41,860 bases of DNA, taken from positions 1 to 41,860 of the forward strand of contig DAIDJM010000044.1 of the NCBI GenBank assembly GCA_027451405.1, given 5' to 3'. Shown piece after piece: positions 24,800 to 32,174 of the stretch (position 1 is the stretch's first letter; each line of letters opens with the position of its first letter). The stretch comes from Acetobacteraceae bacterium (GTDB lineage Bacteria > Pseudomonadota > Alphaproteobacteria > Acetobacterales > Acetobacteraceae). The notes under the pieces were generated by a model. It was not told the origin of the DNA. It saw only the letters and a list, made by a program, of their open reading frames with translations, and did not search any database. A program made the position numbers and the translations under genes.

Positions 24800-25435
24800 T
24801 CAGTTTTGCAACTCGACCAGCGTGAACAATCCGGCCGGCGGCACTGGGGTGAACCGCGCAGCCGCCCGCTCTTGCGAATTCAGCAGTTCCTCGAAAGGGA
24901 AATCGGGATGCCACCCGAGAGCGCGGCCGAACGGCGCAAGCCCCCGCTCGACCGCGAGCCTTACCCCCCCCTCCGCCGAGAAATGGTTGATCACCACGAT
25001 TTGCCCGCCGCGCCGCACCACGCGGCGCATCTCTGCCATGAGGCGCTTCGGGTGCGGCACCACGGAGGCGACGAACATCGCCACCGCCGAATCGAAACTC
25101 CCCTCGGCGAGCCCGGTCGCTTCCGCGTCCCGCTCGAGCAGCGCCTCCACGTGGGTAAGTCCGAGACGCGCCACCCGCGCTTCCGCCCTGGCCAGCATCT
25201 CTGGCGAAAGATCGATGCCGGTCACGCGTTTGGTGGGTTCATACATCGGCAGGGCGAGGCCAGTGCCCACGCCCACTTCGAGGACGCGAACACCGGCTCC
25301 CGCATTCACCCTAGCCACCGCGCGCCGCCGCGCGGCGAGCGAGACAGCGCCAAATGACGCGTCGTAAATGCCGGCCCACCGCCGATAGGCGGCGCGCACG
25401 GCCGTTGCGTCGAGCCGGCCCGCACTCATGCTCAT
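24800..25435 (-). CDS. Phospholipid N-methyltransferase-like (PmtA type) SAM methyltransferase
   Basis: Class I methyltransferase of 211 aa resembling Rhodobacter/Sinorhizobium PmtA, which methylates phosphatidylethanolamine towards phosphatidylcholine. The N-terminal AYRRWAGIYDASFG matches the membrane-associating YxRWAxxYD-type start of that family. Motif I is VLEVGVGTGLALP (50-62), followed by GIDLSPEMLARA and a VVINHFSAEGG motif. A second in-frame ATG two codons later is equally possible as start. It lies 92 bp upstream of nothing else on its strand before ctaC. Exact substrate is inferred from family resemblance; ubiquinone-type methyltransferases share the fold. Confidence 0.75.
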   Translation of the reverse strand: MSMSAGRLDATAVRAAYRRWAGIYDASFGAVSLAARRRAVARVNAGAGVRVLEVGVGTGLALPMYEPTKRVTGIDLSPEMLARAEARVARLGLTHVEALLERDAEATGLAEGSFDSAVAMFVASVVPHPKRLMAEMRRVVRRGGQIVVINHFSAEGGVRLAVERGLAPFGRALGWHPDFPFEELLNSQERAAARFTPVPPAGLFTLVELQN

Positions 25436-25457
25436 GCGTAAGCCGGCTCTTCGTTGC

Positions 25458-25667
25458 TCAGTCGGCGCGCGACAGGTTCACGGCCGCGGCGCGCCCGTTC
25501 TGCTGCTGCTCCACCTCGAAGCCGATGACCTGCCCCTCGTTGAGGTTGCGCAAGCCGGCCTTCTGCACCGCGCTGATGTGTACGAAAACATCCTTGCCAC
25601 CGCTCTCCGGCGCAATGAAACCGTACCCCTTGGTGGGGTTGAACCACTTCACCGTACCTTTCGTCAT
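25458..25667 (-). CDS. Cold shock domain protein (CspA family)
   Basis: A 69-aa single cold-shock OB-fold protein with RNP1 KGYGFI and RNP2 VFVHIS, so it is a single-stranded nucleic acid chaperone. Start at 25667 follows GGAGGA (25680-25675) and gives the canonical [10 protein letters not shown] opening; longer readings add non-conserved residues. A large nested inverted repeat lies 88-152 bp upstream (25755-25819) and would fall in a long 5' leader, as known for other csp mRNAs. Confidence 0.95.
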   Translation of the reverse strand: MTKGTVKWFNPTKGYGFIAPESGGKDVFVHISAVQKAGLRNLNEGQVIGFEVEQQQNGRAAAVNLSRAD

Positions 25668-25754
25668 CGGCCGATCCTCCTTCCCGGGCGACACCGTCTG
25701 ACGCGGCTCTGCTCCCGACAATTGCCGACCCTAGCCCGCTTCCCCAGCCGCCGC

Positions 25755-25819
25755 AACGAAACCGTCCCATTTCTGCATCAGAGCCGAATGGGATCTGCGC
25801 GTTTGGCGGAGGTTTCGTT
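25755..25819 (-). promoter_or_regulatory. Nested inverted repeat upstream of cspA (candidate structured 5' leader)
   Basis: AACGAAACC (25755-25763) is the exact reverse complement of GGTTTCGTT (25811-25819). Inside it TCCCATT (25765-25771) pairs exactly with AATGGGA (25787-25793). As minus-strand RNA it folds into one stem of 9 + 7 bp with a 17-base side bulge and a 15-base loop. It could be a cold-responsive leader of cspA, or a dyad operator between the divergent genes. Confidence 0.5.
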
Positions 25820-25875
25820 AAGACCCCGACTTCCTTTATGGAATACCGCGCGATGCAACATGGTGCGACGACACG

Positions 25876-26097
25876 ATGACGGATTTCCTCCTCTGGCTGA
25901 GCGCCCATCGGATCGCGGTCGTGGTGCTGACGGGCGGCATTCTCTGGGCACTCGGCTGCTGGGTCTACCTGCGCCCCGACATTGCCAATTTCATCCGTCG
26001 GCGCCAGCCACGCGCTTGGCAGGTCAATATAGCGACCAAGCAAGCCGTGCGCGGCCAAGCCGCGCGCGGCGGCAATGGCGGCAAGGGCGGCCACTGA
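25876..26097 (+). CDS. Small membrane protein of unknown function
   Basis: A 73-aa frame with one strong TM helix (residues 12-32) followed by a basic tail rich in Arg, Gln and Gly, ending RGGNGGKGGH. No family is recognised. It stands upstream of the OPT transporter gene and may be co-transcribed. No Shine-Dalgarno is obvious, so the call rests on the credible TM architecture and on the divergent regulatory-looking region upstream. Confidence 0.5.
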   Translation: MTDFLLWLSAHRIAVVVLTGGILWALGCWVYLRPDIANFIRRRQPRAWQVNIATKQAVRGQAARGGNGGKGGH

Positions 26098-26125
26098 TCC
26101 ATTCGCCTCTGCAGCACGCAAACCC

Positions 26126-28135
26126 ATGCAGCCGCATCCTGAGCCAAGGCTCTCCGAACTCACCCTGCGCGGGCTGGCGCTCGGCGCCGCGATCACCGTC
26201 GTCTTCACCGCCGCCAACGTCTATCTCGGGCTGAAGGTCGGCCTCACCTTCGCGAGTTCCATTCCCGCCGCCGTGATTTCCATGGCCGTGTTGCGGCTGC
26301 TCGGGGGCAGCTCGATCCTCGAGAACAACATGGTGCAGACGCAGGCCTCCGCCGCCGGCACGCTGAGCTCCATCATCTTCGTGCTCCCCGGCCTGGTCAT
26401 GACCGGCACCTGGCATGGTTTCCCCTATTGGCAGAGCGCCGGCGTCTGCCTCGCCGGCGGCATCCTCGGCGTCCTGTTCACGATACCGCTGCGTCGCGCG
26501 ATGGTTGCCGAAAGCACGCTCCCCTATCCTGAGGGCGTGGCCGCGGCCGAAATCCTGCGGGTCGGCGCCCACCGCCGCAGCCGCATCCCCGGAGAGCCTG
26601 GCGCCGGCGACATTGCCGCCGGAGGCATCGTCTCGGCGCTGTTCGCCTTCGCGACCGCCGGCCTGCACCTGCTTGCCGACGGCACGAGCGCCTGGTTTCG
26701 GGCCGGCAATGCTATCTTCCGGCTCTCGACCGGCTTCTCGCTGGCCCTGCTCGGGGCGGGCTATCTGATCGGCCTCGAAGCCGGCATGGCGATGCTGCTC
26801 GGCGCGGTGATCGCCTGGGGCGCCGCGGTCCCGCTGCTTACGCTGCTCAACCCCGCGCCGGCCGGGATGCCGATCGCCGATTACGCGACGGCGCTCTGGG
26901 CGCAGAAAGTGCGCTTCATCGGGGCCGGCGTCATCGGCGTGGCCGCGGTCTGGTCGCTCGCCGGCCTGGTTGCACCCACACTCGCCGGCATGCGGACCTC
27001 CCTTGGGCGCGCCGGCTTCACGCCCGGCATGCGCCCGCGCACCGAGCGGGACCTCGGCGGGCTGCCGGTCTTCGCGCTGTTCGCGGCCGCCAGCATCGCC
27101 ATCTACATACTGTTCCTGTCATTTCTCGCGGGCGAGCCGGGTTTCGCGATCCTCTCCGCCCCGGTCCTGGCCTCGCTCTTCACGCTCTTCGCCGTCGGCT
27201 TCGGCTTCCTGGTCGCAGCGGCCTGCGGCTACATGGCCGGACTGGTCGGCTCTTCCTCGAGCCCGATCTCCGGCATCGCCATCTTGGCGACGATCGGCGC
27301 AAGCCTGCTTCTGCTTCTTTTGCTAGCCTTGGGGGGCGGCCTCGCGAGCCCGGTTTCCCGCCGGGCCGCGATCGGTTTCGTGCTGTTCGCCGTCTCAGCG
27401 ATCCTGGCGACGGCGACCATCTCCAACGACAATCTCCAGGACCTCAAGACCGGGCAACTGGTCGGCGCAACCCCGTGGCGCCAGCAGGTGGCGCTCATGG
27501 TCGGCTGCGTGGCCGGCGCGCTGGTGATCCCGCCGATCCTCGATCTGCTCTACGCCGCCTACGGATTTCCAGGCGCACTGCCGCATGCGGGCATGGATCC
27601 CGCCCAGGCGCTCGCGGCTCCGCAAGCGACGCTGATGGCAAAGATCGCGACCGGCATCCTCGGGGGCACCCTGGAATGGGGCTTCATTCTGCTTGGCATG
27701 GCGGTCAGCGTCGGGCTGATCGTGCTGGACCGTGTGCTCGCGCTGATCCCACGGGCGCCACGTCTGCCCGTGCTCGCGGTCGGAATCGGGCTCTACCTGC
27801 CACCCACGGTCGGCGTGACGTTGGCCATGGGGGCCGTGCTGGGCGCGGTGCTCAACCGGCTACTTGCCGGCCGTGACGACGCAGAGCCCGCGAAGCGCAG
27901 GGGCGTGCTGATCGCGAGCGGGCTGATCGTCGGCGAGAGCCTGGTGGGCGTCGCCATGGCCGCCCTCATCGGCGCCTCCGGCTCGCAATCGCCACTGGCC
28001 GTGGTCGACGATAGTTTCGAGCCGTCCGCCGAACGAATCAGCCTTCTGGCATTCGGAGCGGTCGCGGCATGGTTTGCCGTGCGGGTCCTGAGTCACGCGC
28101 CCAGCGAACAAGGCCCAAATCCACCCACGGCCTGA
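26126..28135 (+). CDS. OPT family oligopeptide transporter
   Basis: Integral membrane proton-coupled transporter of 669 aa with about 14-16 TM helices. OPT members import oligopeptides or metal chelates. The family start LTLRGLALGAAITVVFTAAN, then YLGLKVGLTF and NNMVQTQASAAGTLSS, is clear, as is GLVGSSSSPISGIAILAT in the second half. Start: ATG 26126 begins just before the conserved region. An in-frame ATG at 26075 would overlap the preceding small gene by 23 bp and adds low-complexity residues. The substrate is not deducible. A stem-loop with arms CCACCCA/TGGGTGG spans its stop codon. Confidence 0.92.
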   Translation: MQPHPEPRLSELTLRGLALGAAITVVFTAANVYLGLKVGLTFASSIPAAVISMAVLRLLGGSSILENNMVQTQASAAGTLSSIIFVLPGLVMTGTWHGFPYWQSAGVCLAGGILGVLFTIPLRRAMVAESTLPYPEGVAAAEILRVGAHRRSRIPGEPGAGDIAAGGIVSALFAFATAGLHLLADGTSAWFRAGNAIFRLSTGFSLALLGAGYLIGLEAGMAMLLGAVIAWGAAVPLLTLLNPAPAGMPIADYATALWAQKVRFIGAGVIGVAAVWSLAGLVAPTLAGMRTSLGRAGFTPGMRPRTERDLGGLPVFALFAAASIAIYILFLSFLAGEPGFAILSAPVLASLFTLFAVGFGFLVAAACGYMAGLVGSSSSPISGIAILATIGASLLLLLLLALGGGLASPVSRRAAIGFVLFAVSAILATATISNDNLQDLKTGQLVGATPWRQQVALMVGCVAGALVIPPILDLLYAAYGFPGALPHAGMDPAQALAAPQATLMAKIATGILGGTLEWGFILLGMAVSVGLIVLDRVLALIPRAPRLPVLAVGIGLYLPPTVGVTLAMGAVLGAVLNRLLAGRDDAEPAKRRGVLIASGLIVGESLVGVAMAALIGASGSQSPLAVVDDSFEPSAERISLLAFGAVAAWFAVRVLSHAPSEQGPNPPTA

Positions 28136-28147
28136 CGGGATGGGTGG
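28121..28147 (+). terminator. Stem-loop across the OPT gene stop
   Basis: CCACCCA (28121-28127) pairs with TGGGTGG (28141-28147) around 13 bases that contain the stop codon. It sits between convergent genes and has no U-tract. Confidence 0.35.
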
Positions 28148-28195
28148 GCCTCGCCCTGCCGCGGCCGGAACGGTGTGCGCGCCGGACGCCGACGC

Positions 28196-28678
28196 TCAGT
28201 TCGAGGAAGACAGCGCCTGCGCCTGTGCCGCCAGCGCCCGAGCCATCTGGCTCAGCGCTTCCTGGTGCTTCTCGTTGTCAATCATCGCGAAATTACGCGC
28301 CAATTCCAGGCACATGCGCTGCCGCGGGCTGATTTCCGCAGGCGGAATTTCGGCTTTCATGCCCTCGAAAAACCATGAAATGGGCACGGCGAGGACCTGC
28401 GCGATGTCGAACAGGCGCCCGGCCGAGATCCGGTTCAATCCGCGCTCGTATTTGTGAGCCTGCTGATAGGTGACGCCGATCATTTGCGCGAGCTGCTGCT
28501 GAGACAGGCCCAGCATGATACGCCGTTCGCGGATGCGCGCACCGACATGTCGGTCCGCTTCGTTGGCCCGCGCGCCGCCTCGGCTCGCGCCCGCCTCCTC
28601 CCCCGACATGTCCTCGGCCTCCGTTTCCGGTCCGGCCATGCGCCGGGTGCGCGTCAGTTCGACGATGGTCTGGGTCAC
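28196..28678 (-). CDS. XRE-family transcriptional regulator
   Basis: A 160-aa regulator with a SinR/Cro-type helix-turn-helix at about residues 45-100: IRERRIMLGLSQQQLAQMIG, VTYQQAHKYERGLNRISAGRL. A C-terminal helical part follows (AEISPRQRMCLELARNF). The GTG at 28678 is chosen as start because AGGAG (28690-28686) is 7 bases upstream; the frame stays open further but without a ribosome site. This type is widespread in alphaproteobacteria as a single-gene regulator. The target is unknown; the convergent OPT gene and divergent-side neighbour phaR give no direct hint. Confidence 0.85.
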   Translation of the reverse strand: MTQTIVELTRTRRMAGPETEAEDMSGEEAGASRGGARANEADRHVGARIRERRIMLGLSQQQLAQMIGVTYQQAHKYERGLNRISAGRLFDIAQVLAVPISWFFEGMKAEIPPAEISPRQRMCLELARNFAMIDNEKHQEALSQMARALAAQAQALSSSN

Positions 28679-28785
28679 GGATCGTCTCCTTGGATGGGAG
28701 CGCGGCAAATTAGCCACGACCGGCCAGATTGTAGATTCGTTTTCTTGCTTACGCGCAAAATTGTGACAAGCAAACTGTTTACGGT

Positions 28786-29433
28786 TCACGAACCGGCGGT
28801 GTGCCGGCGTTTGGCGGGTTCTGTCCCGTTCGCACCGCTCTTGGCAAGCTCTTCCCGCAACCGCGCCACTTCTTCCCGCAGCGCAGTGACCTCTTCGGTG
28901 GCGGGCGGCGCGGCGGGCGCAGACTCGGACTCAGAGGCGGACGGACGATAGAAAGGCGAAAATAGGCTCATGGCCCGCTCCACCATGGCAACGTTTTGCC
29001 GCCGCATCTCTTCGAACCCCCCCGGCAGCAGCGTGCCCATGGTCTGCTGCATGGCCTCCCGCACCTGCTGCTGCTGACGCGCGATCGCGGCCATGGTCTG
29101 CTCGAGATAGCGGGGGACGATCCCCCCCATGCTGTCGCCATAGAAGCCGATGAGCTGGCGAAGGAAATTCGTGGGCAGCAGGGCCTGGCCCCGGCTCTCC
29201 TCCTCGACGATGATCTGGGTCAGGACGCTGCGCGTGATATCGTCGCCGGTGCGGGCGTCGTAGACGACGAAGTCGCGGCCCTGGCGCACCATGTCGGCAA
29301 GATTGTCGAGCGTGATGTAGCTGGAGCTCTCGGTATTATAGAGGCGGCGGTTGGCGTATTTCTTCACGACGACCGGGGCGGCCTGTGGCTCGCCCGGCGC
29401 TGCACCGGCCCCGGTGCCCTCCGGCTGCGTCAT
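28786..29433 (-). CDS. phaR: Polyhydroxyalkanoate synthesis repressor PhaR
   Basis: DNA- and PHB-binding repressor of 215 aa. The N-terminal PHB/PHA accumulation regulator domain is diagnostic: VVKKYANRRLYNTESSSYIT (22-41), then LADMVRQGRDFVVYDA. The C-terminal part is Gln-rich and ends in a coiled coil (EEVTALREEVARLREELAKS). Start at 29433 is fixed by GGAGA eight bases upstream; the frame continues open to 29919 but reads antisense over the phaE-like gene. PhaR represses phasin and PHA genes and is released by polymer. It is divergent from the PHA-synthase-like pair. Confidence 0.94.
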   Translation of the reverse strand: MTQPEGTGAGAAPGEPQAAPVVVKKYANRRLYNTESSSYITLDNLADMVRQGRDFVVYDARTGDDITRSVLTQIIVEEESRGQALLPTNFLRQLIGFYGDSMGGIVPRYLEQTMAAIARQQQQVREAMQQTMGTLLPGGFEEMRRQNVAMVERAMSLFSPFYRPSASESESAPAAPPATEEVTALREEVARLREELAKSGANGTEPAKRRHTAGS

Positions 29434-29592
29434 CCTCGTCTCCTGCGCCATACCCGCGCGTGGCATGGCCTGCCCCGCTTCGATACCATGCGCGCCGCGC
29501 TGCACAAAATGAAGCGCCGTCCTGTCGTCAAAGGAAATTTGCTTGCCCAGGCTTTTCGCGCCGCATGCGATCGTATCGATCCGGCATGATCC

Positions 29593-29898
29593 ATGAGCGA
29601 TCCGGGCCCTGCCGATCCCGCCGCCCTGATGCGGGACTGGATCACGCTGTGGCACAGCGAGCTCGCGGCCCGCGCGGCGGACCGGGATACGCGAGAGCTC
29701 TGGGAAGCCGGGTTGCGGTGCTGGATGGACAGGGCGGAGACAGCCGCCGCGTGGCTCGCGGGGTGCCATGAGCATGGTGCCGGGACCGCTGAACCGGATG
29801 GGGCCGCGGCCCCTCTGGCTCCATCTCGGGATGAGCTGGCCGCCCGGATGGCCGAACTCGAGCGGCGGCTGGCCGAACTGGAAACCCGCCGGTCCTGA
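29593..29898 (+). CDS. Small PhaE/PhaM-like coiled-coil protein next to PHA synthase
   Basis: A 101-aa protein with an N-terminal helical part (LMRDWITLWHSELAARAADR) and a C-terminal leucine-zipper-like helix (RDELAARMAELERRLAELE), separated by an Ala/Pro linker. The zipper and the position before a class III-like synthase resemble the C-terminus of PhaE, the PhaC-partner subunit. It is much shorter than PhaE (about 350 aa), so a reduced PhaE or PhaM-like activator is inference. Its 3' 131 bp overlap the PhaC-like gene in another frame. Confidence 0.6.
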   Translation: MSDPGPADPAALMRDWITLWHSELAARAADRDTRELWEAGLRCWMDRAETAAAWLAGCHEHGAGTAEPDGAAAPLAPSRDELAARMAELERRLAELETRRS

Positions 29899-30868
29899 TC
29901 CGGCATTCCTTGCCGGCATCGCCGCTTATCGGCGCCATCCTTATCAGCGCGCGGTCCAGGAGCCGCCGGTGGTTTGGGCGGAGGGATCGGCACGGCTGCT
30001 CGACTATCGGCCGCAGGGAGGAGAGCCGCTCTTCGTCGTCCCGAGCCTGGTCAACCGGGCCTACATCCTTGATCTCATGGCGGAACATTCGATGCTCCGG
30101 CACTTGGCTGCAGCCGGGCGGCGGCCGCTGCTGCTCGATTGGGGTTTTCCTGAGGGCGCCGAGCGGAGCTTCTCCCTGGCCGATTACGTGGCGGGGCGGC
30201 TCGAGCGGGCGCTGAGCAGCCTCGGCGAGCCGGTCGACCTGCTTGGCTACTGTATGGGGGGGCTGATGGCGGTCGCGGCGGCCCTGCGGCGGCCGGATCG
30301 GGTGCGGCGGCTGGTGCTGCTGGCCAGCCCCTGGGATTTTCACGCCGCGGGGGCTCGGGCAGCACGGCGGATGGCGGCCTCGTTGCCGCTCTTCGAGCCG
30401 GTCATGGGGCTGCATGGGGCGTTGCCGGTCGATGCGCTGCAGGCGCTGTTCGCGCAGCTCGATCCGCTGGCGATCGCAGCCAAATATCGCGATTTCGGGA
30501 GGCAGGATCCGGCCAGCTTCCGGGCGCGGCTGTTCGTGGCGGTGGAGGATTGGCTGGCGGACGGAGTGCCGCTCGCCGCGCCCGTGGCGCGGGAGACGAT
30601 CGAGGGGTGGTATGGGCGCAACGCCCCTGCGGCGGGTGGGTGGCACCTGCTCGGCGAGCCGGTGCGGCCGGAGCGTCTGGGCGTGCCGGCCTTGGTCGCG
30701 ATTCCTGGACGGGACCGGATCGTGCCGCCCGGAAGCGCCGAGGCGCTCGCGGGGCGTATTCCTGGGGCGGCCGTGCTGCGGCCGCGAGCCGGGCATGTGG
30801 GGATGGTGGCGGGGTCCTCGGCGCGGCGGGCTCTATGGGACCCGCTGCTCGCCTGGCTGGCCGCCTGA
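29768..30868 (+). CDS. Class III-like polyhydroxyalkanoate synthase (PhaC-like, alpha/beta fold)
   Basis: A 366-aa alpha/beta-hydrolase-fold protein. The lipase-like box has cysteine (GYCMGG), as in PHA synthases, together with the acid in GRDRIVPP and histidine in GHVGMV. The stretch PSLVNRAYILDL then LLLDWGFPEGAERSFSLADY follows class III PhaC closely. It would polymerise 3-hydroxyacyl-CoA. ATG 29768 keeps the RMGPRPLWLHLGM segment; 29798 and 29831 are alternatives. No clear Shine-Dalgarno. The 5' 131 bp lie within the phaE-like gene and the 3' 36 bp overlap convergent ftsB. Hydrolase activity is the main alternative, though Cys in place of Ser argues for synthase. Confidence 0.78.
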   Translation: MSMVPGPLNRMGPRPLWLHLGMSWPPGWPNSSGGWPNWKPAGPDPAFLAGIAAYRRHPYQRAVQEPPVVWAEGSARLLDYRPQGGEPLFVVPSLVNRAYILDLMAEHSMLRHLAAAGRRPLLLDWGFPEGAERSFSLADYVAGRLERALSSLGEPVDLLGYCMGGLMAVAAALRRPDRVRRLVLLASPWDFHAAGARAARRMAASLPLFEPVMGLHGALPVDALQALFAQLDPLAIAAKYRDFGRQDPASFRARLFVAVEDWLADGVPLAAPVARETIEGWYGRNAPAAGGWHLLGEPVRPERLGVPALVAIPGRDRIVPPGSAEALAGRIPGAAVLRPRAGHVGMVAGSSARRALWDPLLAWLAA

Positions 30869-31186
30869 TTTCGGCGGGGTCAGCGGGACCACGATGTCGG
30901 CCGGGTCGGCGAGGTTGAGCATCGCGCGCGCGCGCTCGTCGAGCGTGTCGGAGTCGATCTGGTTCTGTCGCAGCCCCGAGACGCGGATTTCCCAAGCGTC
31001 GCGCTCGGCCTCGGCCTGCTTTTCCTCCTGCTGGGACGTGACGAGCTGGGCCTGGCGGAGCCGGTAGGTCTTCAGGCCGTGTTCGCCGCGCGTGGCGTTC
31101 CAGCCGAAATAGAGCGTGAGGGAGGCGAACAGGACCGGCCAGACCAGCGACTTGGCGACGTTCTTCGCGGTGCGCACGAGGCTCAT
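30833..31186 (-). CDS. ftsB: Septum formation initiator FtsB/DivIC family
   Basis: Bitopic division protein of 117 aa: short cytoplasmic basic head, one TM helix (residues 15-30), then a coiled coil (LRQAQLVTSQQEEKQAEAER) and a C-terminal ERARAMLNLADPADIVVP like that of alphaproteobacterial FtsB. It joins FtsL and FtsQ in the divisome. In many alphaproteobacteria ftsB sits between eno and pdhA; here it neighbours ybiB-nagA. The 3' 36 bp overlap the convergent PhaC-like gene. It begins 4 bp after the ybiB-like stop (31191). Confidence 0.88.
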   Translation of the reverse strand: MSLVRTAKNVAKSLVWPVLFASLTLYFGWNATRGEHGLKTYRLRQAQLVTSQQEEKQAEAERDAWEIRVSGLRQNQIDSDTLDERARAMLNLADPADIVVPLTPPKSGGQPGEQRVP

Positions 31187-31190
31187 GGCG

Positions 31191-32174
31191 TCATCCTAGC
31201 GGATTCCGGGTTTGGGCGCAGCGGTTTGCGGGCCGTTGCTGCCAGATGGATGCAGCTTCCGGGTCACCGCCCTGGCCGAGGGCGAGGAGGGCGAGCGCGA
31301 TCGTGGCGACGATGCGGGCTTCGATCGCCGGGTGAGACAGGGAGCCGTCCCAGATCGACGCCAGCGGCGGCTCCGGATCGGGGTGCGGGGCGTCGGTGAG
31401 CGCGGCGAGAAGGCGGGAAGACGCCCCCTGCCCCGCGATCCAGAGATGGGCCTCGACCGGACGGGCGGGGTTGCGCTCGGCTTCGCCGCCGCCGCCCTTG
31501 ATGACGAGCAGGCGATGCTGGCCGAGGCGCTCGGCGGCGGCGAGGTGGGCGGCGAGGTAGGGCGGGTGGAAGACGCCGTCGACCGAGGCCGAGGCGGCGG
31601 CCGGGTTGATGAGGCGGGCGGCGGTGTTGAAGGGGGAGCGCAGGCCCAGGAGGCCGCGCAGCGCCAGCAGGCCGGCGAGCGGGGGGCAGAGGGTGTCGAG
31701 CGGGAGATAGGCGAAGCGGTCGGTCGCCAGGCGGCGGGCGGCGTCGACGGGGCTGGCGGCGGGGGCGAGGCCGAGGGAGGCGAGCGCGGCGGCGACGCTC
31801 ATGCCGCTCGAGAACGCGTTGGTGCCGTGCATCAGGACCGGGGTGCCGGCGGCGGCGAGCGCCAGGGCGGCCAGGAGATACCAGGGGGCGCCGCGGGTGC
31901 GGCCGGCGCCATAGGAGGGCCAGTCGAGGGCGGCCGGCGCCTCGAAGGCGGCGCGGGCGCGGATCGCGTCCACCAGGCCGGCGATCTCGTCCGCGTCCTC
32001 GCCGCGGTAGCGGAGCAGCATCAGGAAGGCACCCGTCTGGGTGGGGTGGGCCTCGCCGTCGAGCAGGAGGCCGGCGGCGTCCGCGGCCTCGGCGCGGGTC
32101 AGCGCGCGGGAGCGGCCGGGGCCACGGCCGAGCGTCGCGACGTAGCCGGCCATGCGGGCTTCGGCCTCGGTCAT
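31191..32174 (-). CDS. YbiB/TrpD2-family glycosyl transferase-like protein
   Basis: A 327-aa protein with the nucleoside phosphorylase/AnPRT fold: N-terminal helical part (LTRAEAADAAGLLLDGEAHPTQ), then VLMHGTNAFSSGMSVAAALASLG in place of AnPRT's HGNR-SSKSG loop. That variation defines the YbiB (TrpD2) family, in which E. coli YbiB binds DNA rather than making phosphoribosyl anthranilate. Its ATG overlaps the nagA stop (ATGA, 32171-32174), so it is translationally coupled to nagA. A second start at 32153 is possible. Real function unresolved. Confidence 0.8.
   Translation of the reverse strand: MTEAEARMAGYVATLGRGPGRSRALTRAEAADAAGLLLDGEAHPTQTGAFLMLLRYRGEDADEIAGLVDAIRARAAFEAPAALDWPSYGAGRTRGAPWYLLAALALAAAGTPVLMHGTNAFSSGMSVAAALASLGLAPAASPVDAARRLATDRFAYLPLDTLCPPLAGLLALRGLLGLRSPFNTAARLINPAAASASVDGVFHPPYLAAHLAAAERLGQHRLLVIKGGGGEAERNPARPVEAHLWIAGQGASSRLLAALTDAPHPDPEPPLASIWDGSLSHPAIEARIVATIALALLALGQGGDPEAASIWQQRPANRCAQTRNPLG

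Noticed and set aside
28783-28794. Palindrome GGTTCACGAACC at the phaR stop
   Set aside because: Only 5-bp arms, no T-run; too weak to call a terminator or operator.
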